A stretch of DNA of 37,582 nucleotides from Myxococcus xanthus (GTDB lineage Bacteria > Myxococcota > Myxococcia > Myxococcales > Myxococcaceae), in assembly GCF_013116825.1 (NCBI RefSeq), contig NZ_JABFNS010000094.1, positions 1-37,582 on the forward strand, written 5' to 3'. Position numbers and translations under genes: made by a program. Positions within the stretch are counted from its first letter, which is position 1; the number at the start of each line of letters is the position of its first letter. Positions 21,395 through 29,379 of the stretch are shown in pieces. A model generated the notes under the pieces. That model did not search any database. It was not told the origin of the DNA and saw only the letters and a list, made by a program, of their open reading frames with translations.

Positions 21395-22846
21395 CTACTC
21401 CGTCGTCTCGCGGAAGATGAGCAGGCCTCGCGAGGAATCCGTCGCGTACACGAATCCGTCGCCCGGCACGTGCACCTTGCTAAGGCCTTCGAGGAACACG
21501 ACGCCGTGGCCCGCATCCGTCTCCCGCCAGGTGTTGTAGTACCCCACCTGCTGGGGCGAGCCGGGGACGGACACGTCCACGATGCGCAGGCCATCCTGAC
21601 CATAGGCCAGGTAGACCTTCGTCCCGGAGAACGCCACCGAGCGGATGGACACCTCCGGGCGCGTCCGGAACTCACCCGTCCGGGCCACCGTGGCCGGCGC
21701 GCTCACGTCCAGGACGCTCAGGTGCGCGCCCCAGTCCTCGCCCGCGTCGAACGCGTAGGGGCGGTCTCCCACCATGCCGACCGCCGTGGCGCGCGACGTG
21801 CCGTTGGCGAAGCGGCCCAACAGCTTCGGGCTCGCCGGGGTGGTGACGTCCGAGACGGTCATTCCGAAGGACCAGTTGCTCACGTAGAGCCGGCCGCCCA
21901 TCGCCGCGACGTGCAGGGGCACCTCCCCCGCCACGGGCTCCGCGCCCTCGACGAAGTACCGCCTGAGCTGCTTCGGCTCCGCGGGCGTGGCGACGTCGTA
22001 GACGTACACCTCCGCGTTGGGCGCGGGCGACGCCGCGTACAGGACGTTTCCGTCCAGCGCGAGGGAGTTCACCTCCACCACGGACTCGGGCACGGAGCGC
22101 AGGCGGACAGGTATCGCCGGGTTGGTGATGTCGAACACGGCGATGCCGCTGCGGCGGCTGGCCACATAGAGCGTGCTCCCGTTCACCAGCGCGTCCGTGT
22201 AGTAGTCGTTGGACGGCTCGTACTGGCGGACCTGGCGCGGCTGCGAGGGGTCGCTCAGGTCGAAGGTGATGAGGCCCTTGGCCCCCGCCGTCACGTAGGC
22301 GTGGCCATGGGCCACCGCGACATTCGTGGCCGTGGCCTCGGTCAGCTTCACCTCGCTGACCAGCTCCACGCCGGAGGCCTCCGCTTCACCCGCGCGGCGG
22401 CCCAGCCGGATGGCCTCGAAGGTGCCCTTCATGTCCGCGGTGCCATTGGCGCAACGCCGGAAGATGCCCGACATCTGCCCGGGCCCGGACGAGGAACACC
22501 CGGCGACGGCGAAGCGCATCGTCACGTTGTTGGAGCCCTGGAACTCGCTGGCCAGGAAGAACGACTCCGGGGTGCTCTGCCGCTCCGTGGCCGCGAGGCC
22601 CATCAGCATCTGGGTGTTGCTGCCCCCTCCCGACAACCGCATGGCGGCCGCGGCTCCGGTACCGTCGTTGAGGTTGATGTTGAGGTTCCAGATGCCCTCG
22701 GGCTGTACGGCGGAGAGGCTTGAAAGCTGGCAGGCCGACAAATCGATGGCCTCGACCTGACACTCCGCCTTGGGAACGGACGGATTGTCATTGCCGCAAG
22801 CGGTGGCGAGCGCCAGGGTGCTGGTGAGTGCGAGGAGGCGTTTCAT
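21395..22846 (-). CDS. LVIVD-repeat beta-propeller lipoprotein
   Basis: This 483-residue protein is a predicted surface or periplasmic lipoprotein, with signal LLALTSTLALATAC and lipobox ending at Cys 17. Residues about 18-140 form an unassigned Ser/Gly-rich domain. From about 145 at least six LVIVD-type blades follow: ITFDLSDPSQPRQVRQY, IAVFDITNPAIPVRL, VYVYDVATPAEPKQL, MTVSDVTTPASPKLLG, LSVLDVSAPATVA and LRIVDVSVPGSPQQVG. Each has the D-[LIV]-[ST]-x-P core. Such propellers bind proteins or glycans at the cell surface. The ATG at 22846 gives the best signal peptide; an ATG at 22858 would add four residues. It heads a two-gene operon with the EAL gene. Confidence 0.88.
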   Translation of the reverse strand: MKRLLALTSTLALATACGNDNPSVPKAECQVEAIDLSACQLSSLSAVQPEGIWNLNINLNDGTGAAAAMRLSGGGSNTQMLMGLAATERQSTPESFFLASEFQGSNNVTMRFAVAGCSSSGPGQMSGIFRRCANGTADMKGTFEAIRLGRRAGEAEASGVELVSEVKLTEATATNVAVAHGHAYVTAGAKGLITFDLSDPSQPRQVRQYEPSNDYYTDALVNGSTLYVASRRSGIAVFDITNPAIPVRLRSVPESVVEVNSLALDGNVLYAASPAPNAEVYVYDVATPAEPKQLRRYFVEGAEPVAGEVPLHVAAMGGRLYVSNWSFGMTVSDVTTPASPKLLGRFANGTSRATAVGMVGDRPYAFDAGEDWGAHLSVLDVSAPATVARTGEFRTRPEVSIRSVAFSGTKVYLAYGQDGLRIVDVSVPGSPQQVGYYNTWRETDAGHGVVFLEGLSKVHVPGDGFVYATDSSRGLLIFRETTE

Positions 22847-22963
22847 GCCCCCATGCATATCATCCGGCGCCAGCACCCGACGAAACCGCGCGCTCCCCCG
22901 GCCTCCGAGGGGGCGATGCCCACTGCCCATCAAGTAAACGGAAAGAAATCGCCGGGGCGCTTG

Positions 22964-22993
22964 TATACCTGGGCCGCTGGGAGGCAGCCTCCC
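22964..22993 (+). promoter_or_regulatory. Possible -10 and palindrome before the peptidase/barrel gene
   Basis: The 193-nt divergent gap between the LVIVD gene and the peptidase/barrel gene holds TATACC (22964-22969), a possible -10 without a clear -35. Ten bases further a perfect palindrome GGGAGGCAGCCTCCC (22979-22993, 7-nt arms) would overlap the transcription start region. Nothing else in the gap was recognised. Confidence 0.35.
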
Positions 22994-23039
22994 TAGCAGG
23001 TGTCGTCTCGCCGGTACCCCACCCACAGAGGTGCCTTCA

Positions 23040-26000
23040 GTGAACCCCCGTCCCCTCGCCGCAGCCCTGCTCGTCGTGCTCTTCCCGGGGCTCGCGCTTG
23101 CCCAGTTCTACGTCGTGCCCCGAAGACCCGGGAAAACGGCGGTGAACAGCTACGAATTCGAGTGGCGACACACGGACATCCTCGTCGGCCCGGGGGCCAC
23201 CGGTCTGGCGAAGCCTCCCGAGCGGACGGCGCACGAACAACCCCCTGAAAGTCCGGGCGGCGCCAACCCGGGCGCGCCCACCCCCTCGCCGGCGCAGGGC
23301 GACACGAAGGCGCCTCCCTCCGGTCCACCCTCGGAGACGACAGGAGGTTCGTCCGAGCCCCAGTCCCAGACGGGGCTGCCCGACAGCACGCCGGTGGCGC
23401 TCGGGGGAGCGACCGACGCGGGCGTGCCCCCTTGGACGACGGGTGAAGATGGGGGTGTCCCGGAGAGTGGCCTGGCGGCCGTCGACGGGGGAGCGGAGGA
23501 CGGCGGTGCCCTGGCCACGGCCGATGCGGGGACGGCGGACGGTGGTGCCCTGGCCACGGCCGATGCGGGGACGGCGGACGGCGGCGCGCTCGCGGCCGGA
23601 GGGACCGACGGCGGCGAGCAGGACGCGGGCGCCACCTACCTGATGGCCAGCGACGCCGATGACGACGGCGGGACGGTGCTGGGCGGCGGCCAGTCGGTGT
23701 TCGCGGGCGCGGACGGCGGCTTCAACTACACCTACGCGAAGTCGCTGGGGGACAAGTCGGGCGGGGTGCGCTTCTACTTCTATGAGCGTGAGCGCATGGT
23801 GGCCGAGCGCGCCGCGCCGCTCATCGAGGAGGCCTACCGGTACCTGGTGGACCAGTTCAAGTACGTCCCCACCAAGACGTTCCCGTACATCCTCTACAGC
23901 AGCTACCAGGAGTTCCTGCAGACCAACCTCTTCGCCGTGTCCGAGGGCACGCTCGGTCTCACCAGCACCGGCGAGGACCTGAAGCTGACGCTGCCGTACC
24001 TGGGCGACCACCGCCTCTTCGAGGAGGTCAGCACCCACGAACTGGCGCACCAGTTCACCATCCAGAAGGTCCGCACCGTGGCCGAGCAGGCCAAGATGTT
24101 CGGAGATCCGCTGCAGGCCATTCCGCTGTGGTTCATCGAAGGTCTCGCCGAGTTCTACGCCAAGCGCGGCATGGACCCGGAAGCGGAGATGCTGGTGCGG
24201 GACCTGCTGGTGAACCCGGACCTCTTCAAGGGCTACGCCTTCCTCGACTTCTTCTCCCCCGGGCCCTACGGCTACCTGTGGATCTACAAGGTGGGCCAGG
24301 TCCGCGTGTCCTTCCTCGAAGAGGAGTATGGCGCCGGCTTCATCCAGCGCGTGCTGGAGGAGTCGCCGCGGCTGTCGGGTGGCTCGCGCGATTCACCGTC
24401 GCTCAAGTTCGAGGAGCTGCTGGAGCGGCTCACCGGCGACAACCCCAAGCGCATCTCCGCGCGGTTCGAGAACTGGCTCAAGCGCCGGGCCTTCAAGACG
24501 TACCTGGCGTCCGAGCAGTCCGCGCCAGCGCTGGACCTGCTCGACAAGGCGCCCGGCTACACCACCGCCATGGCGTCTTCTCCGTCGGGCAACGTGCTGG
24601 GGCTGCGCACCATCGTCCCGGAGACGGGTGAGAGCCGGCTGTACATCATGGATCCGCGCGTGCCGGACAAGACGGTGAAGGTCGCGGGTGACGGCGTGCC
24701 GGGGGTGGAGTCGTTGCACCCCATCTCCGGACGCAGCTTCGCGCTGACGAACGACAAGCTGGCCTTCATCGCCGAAATCACCGGGCGCGACGTCATCTAC
24801 GTGCAGGACTACACGCACAAGTCGGAGCGGCGCGGTGCGGACGTGCTGGTGCGCCGCAACGCCATCCGGACCGGCATCGACCGGGAGGTGGGCCTGGTGG
24901 TCGACCTGAGCCTGGGCGGACGCACCGCGTACCGCATCGACCGGCACGGGCTGCTCGCCGCGTACTCGCCGGCCTTCTCGCCCGACGGCCGGTGGGTGGC
25001 CTTCATCGGCATCAACGACGCGGGTCTGCGGGACATCTACGCCATCGACCTGCAGGCGGGCCCGGACGCTCCGCCGGTGCAGCTCACCGACGACGTGTTC
25101 TCCGAGCGCGAGGTGACGTGGGGTCCCTCGGGCATCGTCTTCACGTCGGACGCGACGTCCCACCGCCAGTTCAACCTCTTCCGCGTGCGGCCGGACGCGC
25201 CCCGGCAGGTGGAGCGCCTCACCAGCGAGGAGCGGGACCACACGGCCCCGGTGGCCCTGGCGGACGGACGCCTCTTCTTCACCGCCTTCAACAACAGCAG
25301 CTCCGATTTGCACGAGCTGACGAAGGATGGCCGCATCGTGCGGCGCACGGACCTGACGACGGGCGTCTTCGAGCCCGGCCCCGGCCCGGACGGCAGCCTG
25401 TGGATGCTGTTCCACGTCTCCGGTGAGCGCCGGCCCGCGGTGCTGCGCCCGCCGCGCATGCTGTCGCTGGACGTCCCCACCGAACCGCCACCGGAGCCGC
25501 CCAACCCGCTGGCGGTGCGGCCCCTCACGGACGCGCAGAACTACGAGCCCTTCACCCGGCAGAACCTGGAGTTCGGTCCCTTCTTCGGCTTCGCGGGCGC
25601 GGGCGGCGGCGGCTTCGTGGGCCAGCTGTTCGCGGCGGCCAGTGACCGCATGAAGGACCACCAGTTCCTGCTCACCCTGGCGGTGTACGGCAGCTTCGAC
25701 CTGACGGACGGCTACCTGCTCTACGTCAACGACAAGTCACGCACGACGTGGGGGGGCGGCATCTTCCAGTCCCTGCGCTTCCGCGTGGACCGCACCTTCG
25801 AAGGTGAAGAGGGCGCGCAGAATGCCTTCTTCACGTCGGGTGAGCGCTTCTTCGGCGCGCTCGGCAGCGTGCGCTACCCGCTGAGCACCTTCCTGTTCGT
25901 GCAGGGCGACCTGGCCATTGGTGGCACCCGGTACTTCCTGGACGACTACACGGAGTTCGAGCTGTTCTTCCCCGAGCGCAACGCGGCCAACCGGGAGCTG

Positions 26001-26747
26001 CTGACGGCCTGGAACGCGCGCAACCGCGCCATCCGCTTCCAGACGGAGCTGAGCGGGCAGATTGGCTACGACAGCCTGAAGTACCACTACGCCACCGGCC
26101 CGCTGTCGGGCAGCGCGGCCATGCTGGAGACGACGGTGGGCGTGCAGCCCTTCGACAACCAGGCCTATGGCAACGTGCGCGTGGACGCGGAGCGCTACTT
26201 CCCCATCTACGGCCGCGCCAACATCTTCATCCGCGGCGGCCTGGGCACCACGCTGGGAGGCCGGTACGCGCGCTCCTACTTCCTGTCTTCGTTCGACACG
26301 CTGCGCGGCGTGAACTTCGGCGACATCCAGTGGCTGCTCGGCCGGCACTACGTCTACTCCACGCTGGAGGCGCAGCTGCCGCTCAACGACATCATCCGGG
26401 TGGCCTTCCTCAGCGACCTGGAGGCGATTGCCGCCATCGACGCGGGCGGCGTCGGCGAGGGCCGGGACGACTTGTGGAACCACCGCGTGGTGAACGGCGT
26501 CGTCGGTTTCAACCTCGCGCTGGGCCCCCTGCTGCTGCGCCTGCACTTCGCCCGGCCGTTCGACGTGGGCGCCGCTGCCGGCCGGCCGGACCCGGGCTGG
26601 GTGACGAACTTCTCGCTGGGCATCGCCGGCCTCAACGGCTTCTTCGACCAGGCGAACACCGGGAAGAGCGTCGGCCCATCGCCGACGTCCATGTCCCCGG
26701 CCCTGATGCCCTCCCTGGGAGGCGGCTACACCGCGCCGCGCCGCTGA
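23040..26747 (+). CDS. Zinc metallopeptidase, TolB-like propeller and Omp85-like barrel in one protein
   Basis: This 1235-residue exported protein starts with a signal peptide (LAAALLVVLFPGLALAQ). A long Pro, then Asp/Gly/Ala-rich linker follows (about 40-215). A gluzincin-type peptidase domain (about 230-480) has HELAH at 333-337 and, 30 residues on, FIEGLAEFY with the likely third zinc ligand Glu 367. A TolB-like propeller (about 495-815) has blades such as AFSPDGRWVAFIGIND and VQLTDDVFSEREVTWGPSG. A C-terminal outer-membrane barrel (about 840-1235) is rich in amphipathic strands, with VDAERYFPIYGRANIFIRGG and late FNLALGPLLLRLHFARPFDV, like the BamA/surface-antigen barrel. I chose the GTG at 23040, with AGAGG at good spacing; a GTG at 23031 is possible. 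Substrate unknown. Confidence 0.88.
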   Translation: MNPRPLAAALLVVLFPGLALAQFYVVPRRPGKTAVNSYEFEWRHTDILVGPGATGLAKPPERTAHEQPPESPGGANPGAPTPSPAQGDTKAPPSGPPSETTGGSSEPQSQTGLPDSTPVALGGATDAGVPPWTTGEDGGVPESGLAAVDGGAEDGGALATADAGTADGGALATADAGTADGGALAAGGTDGGEQDAGATYLMASDADDDGGTVLGGGQSVFAGADGGFNYTYAKSLGDKSGGVRFYFYERERMVAERAAPLIEEAYRYLVDQFKYVPTKTFPYILYSSYQEFLQTNLFAVSEGTLGLTSTGEDLKLTLPYLGDHRLFEEVSTHELAHQFTIQKVRTVAEQAKMFGDPLQAIPLWFIEGLAEFYAKRGMDPEAEMLVRDLLVNPDLFKGYAFLDFFSPGPYGYLWIYKVGQVRVSFLEEEYGAGFIQRVLEESPRLSGGSRDSPSLKFEELLERLTGDNPKRISARFENWLKRRAFKTYLASEQSAPALDLLDKAPGYTTAMASSPSGNVLGLRTIVPETGESRLYIMDPRVPDKTVKVAGDGVPGVESLHPISGRSFALTNDKLAFIAEITGRDVIYVQDYTHKSERRGADVLVRRNAIRTGIDREVGLVVDLSLGGRTAYRIDRHGLLAAYSPAFSPDGRWVAFIGINDAGLRDIYAIDLQAGPDAPPVQLTDDVFSEREVTWGPSGIVFTSDATSHRQFNLFRVRPDAPRQVERLTSEERDHTAPVALADGRLFFTAFNNSSSDLHELTKDGRIVRRTDLTTGVFEPGPGPDGSLWMLFHVSGERRPAVLRPPRMLSLDVPTEPPPEPPNPLAVRPLTDAQNYEPFTRQNLEFGPFFGFAGAGGGGFVGQLFAAASDRMKDHQFLLTLAVYGSFDLTDGYLLYVNDKSRTTWGGGIFQSLRFRVDRTFEGEEGAQNAFFTSGERFFGALGSVRYPLSTFLFVQGDLAIGGTRYFLDDYTEFELFFPERNAANRELLTAWNARNRAIRFQTELSGQIGYDSLKYHYATGPLSGSAAMLETTVGVQPFDNQAYGNVRVDAERYFPIYGRANIFIRGGLGTTLGGRYARSYFLSSFDTLRGVNFGDIQWLLGRHYVYSTLEAQLPLNDIIRVAFLSDLEAIAAIDAGGVGEGRDDLWNHRVVNGVVGFNLALGPLLLRLHFARPFDVGAAAGRPDPGWVTNFSLGIAGLNGFFDQANTGKSVGPSPTSMSPALMPSLGGGYTAPRR
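23499..23576 (+). repeat. Two 39-nt tandem repeats in the linker of the peptidase/barrel protein
   Basis: Units 23499-23537 and 23538-23576 differ at a single base and encode DGGALATADAGTA. A partial third copy follows. The period is a multiple of three and lies in a disordered linker. Confidence 0.9.
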
Positions 26748-26754
26748 GGCGGCG

Positions 26755-27225
26755 TCAGGACTGCGCGGCGACGAGGGCGGCGTTGGCGCGGGCCATGGGC
26801 CCGCCCTCCATGGGGATGCGCTCGAAGTCGCCGCGCAGCGCCTTGATGGCGAACTTCTCCAGGTCGATTTCCCGGCGGGTGCGCACGCCAAGCACGCGCA
26901 GCAGCTCGGACAGGGGGCTAAAGCCGGACACGCTGTGCTGGAGCAGCATGCCCCCCGCCACCGCGGTGAGCCCCCGCCAGCGTGCGCCGTCCCGCCGGCC
27001 CAGCAGCAGGCCCAGCAGCCCCAGGGCCGACGTGCCCACGGCGAGGGCGCGGTTGATGTCCCACTCGCGCTCCAGACGGGCGAGGTAGCGCGTCATCTCC
27101 GCGCGGTCCCCCTTCTCCGCCATGTACCGGACGCAGCGCTCCACGTGCTCGTCGATGCGCCGGTTCACCACCAGCGGCGTGTGGACACGGACGGTGTCTG
27201 ACGACGTCTGGTTCCACGATTCCAT
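26755..27225 (-). CDS. Small membrane-associated protein of unknown function
   Basis: This 156-residue protein is not recognised with certainty. Residues 1-60 are charged and helical (VVNRRIDEHVERCVRYMAEK, then a REWD stretch). Two hydrophobic segments follow (about 61-76, ALAVGTSALGLLGLLLG; and about 87-101, LTAVAGGMLLQHSVSG), then a charged tail with RTRREIDLEKFAIKALRGDF. The layout (helical N-terminus, two short hydrophobic stretches, a conserved-looking RxxREIDxE motif) is like small inner-membrane proteins of the DUF2892 type found beside rhodanese genes. That comparison is tentative. The ATG at 27225 follows GAGAGAGGG. It ends 7 nt from the convergent peptidase/barrel gene. Confidence 0.8.
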   Translation of the reverse strand: MESWNQTSSDTVRVHTPLVVNRRIDEHVERCVRYMAEKGDRAEMTRYLARLEREWDINRALAVGTSALGLLGLLLGRRDGARWRGLTAVAGGMLLQHSVSGFSPLSELLRVLGVRTRREIDLEKFAIKALRGDFERIPMEGGPMARANAALVAAQS

Positions 27226-27516
27226 ATGCGGCCCTCTCTCCCTGACGCGGCGCGCCCCCTCTTCTCTTGAAGCTAGGACCGCCGCCGCCCCCCGTGCACA
27301 GCCCACGCGGGGAAAGGGGCCCCGTTCCGCCTGTCCGCCTGCCCCGCCAGGGGCCCCTTCGCGACCCATTCCCTCCAGGGTGGGACAAGCAACCAGGCTG
27401 GGTAATTCGTTTCCCTTGCACGCGACAGCGGGTGCCTGCGTGCCCATTCAAGCGTTTGCTCTCCACCAAAAAGGGGCCCTGAAGGCGGGCACAACCGTTG
27501 CTTTGCGCCGGAGTTG
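27226..27516. other. Divergent gap with repeated AAGGGGCCC motifs
   Basis: This 291-base gap separates the small membrane protein gene (minus) from the CotH-like gene (plus). It holds AAGGGGCCCC at 27314-27323, its inverse GGGGCCCCTT at 27350-27359, and a third AAGGGGCCCT at 27471-27480, 36 nt before the CotH-like start. TAATTC at 27403-27408 could be a -10 for the plus strand, without a good -35. No gene was seen in it. Confidence 0.45.
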
Positions 27517-29319
27517 ATGACTCCTTCTCGATTGATGCTGTGCCTGCCGCTGCTGAGCCTGTGGGCCTGTGATGGCCCCCAGGCGGAGCGGCCACCGCTC
27601 CTCCAGGACCCTCCGGGCGTGGAGAATCCGCAAACGCCCCCTGGCGAGGAGGATCCGCCGCCGACGCAGCCGCCACCGGTGGACCCGCCTCCCATCGACC
27701 CGCCGCCGGTGGACCCACCTCCGGAGCCGCCACCGCCCGTACCGGAGACGGAGCGCCCCTTCGTGATGCCGCCCGTGCAGACGTCGGTGCCGCAGTACGA
27801 GCTCATCATCCCCGAAGAGACGATGCGGATGTTCGAGGCGGACCCTTGGACGCCGGAGCAGGACGGCCTCTTCAAGGCGAACGGGACGACGTACCGCGTG
27901 CGGGTGCGCCTGCGGGGCGCCTCCGCGCGCTTCTTCCCGAAGAAGAGCTGGAACGTGAGCTTCGAGGACGGCGTGCGCTTCGAGGGGCGGACGTCACTCA
28001 ACCTCGTGGCCGAGTACGCGGATGCGACGCTGCTGGCGGAGAAGATTGCCTTCGACCTGCTGGAGGCCATGCGCGTCCCCGCGTCGAAGGGCACGCTGGT
28101 GCGGCTCAACGTCAACGGCGTGTACCAGGGCGTGTTCCTGGAAATCGAGCAGGTGAACAAGGCCTTCCTGCGAGCGCACGCCTACGCCGACACGGATGGA
28201 ACCATCTACCGGTGTGGCTGGAAGGACTGCGAATTCAAGATGGTGAAGGTGCCGTACCAGGGGGACTGGGCGAAGAAGACGAACGAGTCCCAGCCGGACG
28301 ACAAGCTCTGGGAGATGGTGGGCGCCATCAACCACACGCCCGAGCCCCAGTTCGTCAGCGAAATGGAGAAGCGCTTCGAGCTGGAGCACTACCTGCGCGC
28401 CATGGTGATGGACGCGCTGATGTCCAACAACTACGTGGAGGACTCGGAGAGCTACTTCATCTACGACCGCGCGGTGGCGAAGTGGTCCTACGTCCCGTGG
28501 GACCTCAACAACGTGGACTCGCGCTGGTGGTACCCCATCAGCGTGGAGGACATGAGCCAGAGCAGCAGCAACATGCGCCACCCGCTGTTCAGCTTCACCC
28601 TCACCGACGCCTGGGTGGCGAAGATGTACGAGCAGCGCAAGCGGGAGACGGCCTCGTACCCCGGCTACCTGCCGGTGTTCTCCAACCTGGCCACCCGCGT
28701 GGTGATGAACCCCGTGCTGCGCGAGCGCCTGGAGGCTCGGCTGGACAAGGCGATGGACGAGCTCTTCACCAGCGAGGTGATGGACGCGCACATCGACAAG
28801 CTGCACGCGCTCATCGACCCGCACATGCGTGACGACCCCTTCATGGACTACAGCCGCTTCACCGCGGGCCGCGCCTACCTCAAGCGCTACGTGCGCGAGC
28901 GCCGCGACTTCATCTTCCAGGAGCTGGAGCGGCTCGCGCGGCAGCAACCCACGCTGGTGCTGGAGGCCGTCCACCCGCGGGAAGGATGGGTGGAGGTGGG
29001 CAACCGCAGCTCGGCGCCCCTTTCCCTGGCGGGCATGGTGCTGACGACGCAGCTGCGCATCAGCCTGGCGCAGAGCCCCGGCCACCTGCACACGCAGGTG
29101 CGTGCCCCCATCGGCGCGGTGCTGCCGGCGCTGACGGTGGCCCCGGGGCAGCGCGTCCGCCTCAACGCCGCGCAGTTGGGCATCCAGATGCCCGCTAGCG
29201 GCGAGATTGGCCTCTTCGACGGGCGCTCCGTGGTGGGCGTGAAGGACCTGCTCTTCTACGGCGACCTGGGCGCGGGCAAGCGCTACGAGCGCGGCGCGCG
29301 GGGCTGGGAAGTGCGCTGA
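27517..29319 (+). CDS. CotH-kinase-family lipoprotein with C-terminal beta domain
   Basis: This 600-residue predicted lipoprotein has signal RLMLCLPLLSLWAC, lipobox Cys 18. A Pro-rich spacer of PPPVDPP-type repeats follows (about 30-80), which can span the envelope surface layer. Residues about 90-460 form a CotH-type domain, an atypical protein-kinase fold. Visible family elements are VRVRLRGASARFFPKKSWNV, LVRLNVNGVYQGVFLEIEQV, the acidic ALMSNNYVEDSESYFIYD, and WSYVPWDLNNVDSRW with the likely metal Asp. Residues about 480-600 are a beta-sandwich of lamin-tail style (VEVGNRSSAPLSLAGMVLTT). In spores CotH phosphorylates coat proteins; here the target is unknown. The ATG at 27517 has GGAG 3 nt before it, rather close; an ATG at 27535 is possible. 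Confidence 0.88.
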   Translation: MTPSRLMLCLPLLSLWACDGPQAERPPLLQDPPGVENPQTPPGEEDPPPTQPPPVDPPPIDPPPVDPPPEPPPPVPETERPFVMPPVQTSVPQYELIIPEETMRMFEADPWTPEQDGLFKANGTTYRVRVRLRGASARFFPKKSWNVSFEDGVRFEGRTSLNLVAEYADATLLAEKIAFDLLEAMRVPASKGTLVRLNVNGVYQGVFLEIEQVNKAFLRAHAYADTDGTIYRCGWKDCEFKMVKVPYQGDWAKKTNESQPDDKLWEMVGAINHTPEPQFVSEMEKRFELEHYLRAMVMDALMSNNYVEDSESYFIYDRAVAKWSYVPWDLNNVDSRWWYPISVEDMSQSSSNMRHPLFSFTLTDAWVAKMYEQRKRETASYPGYLPVFSNLATRVVMNPVLRERLEARLDKAMDELFTSEVMDAHIDKLHALIDPHMRDDPFMDYSRFTAGRAYLKRYVRERRDFIFQELERLARQQPTLVLEAVHPREGWVEVGNRSSAPLSLAGMVLTTQLRISLAQSPGHLHTQVRAPIGAVLPALTVAPGQRVRLNAAQLGIQMPASGEIGLFDGRSVVGVKDLLFYGDLGAGKRYERGARGWEVR

Positions 29320-29345
29320 GCGCGGCGGCGAGCCGCACCTGGGCA

Positions 29346-29370
29346 CGGCGCCCTGTCCTCGGGGGCGCCG
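29346..29370. terminator. Bidirectional terminator between the CotH-like gene and pbpC
   Basis: CGGCGCCC (29346-29353) pairs with GGGCGCCG (29363-29370) around a 9-nt loop, between two convergent genes. GCGTTTC follows on the plus strand. Confidence 0.6.
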
Positions 29371-29379
29371 CGCTGCGTT

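Noticed and set aside
22847-23026. An extended start of the LVIVD lipoprotein
   Set aside because: The extension is Arg/Gly/Pro-rich and would bury the lipoprotein signal peptide; it also uses the divergent promoter gap.
27228-27447. An extended start of the small membrane protein
   Set aside because: The added 74 residues are Gly/Arg/Pro-rich and lie upstream of a clear GAGAGAGGG ribosome site before the ATG at 27225.
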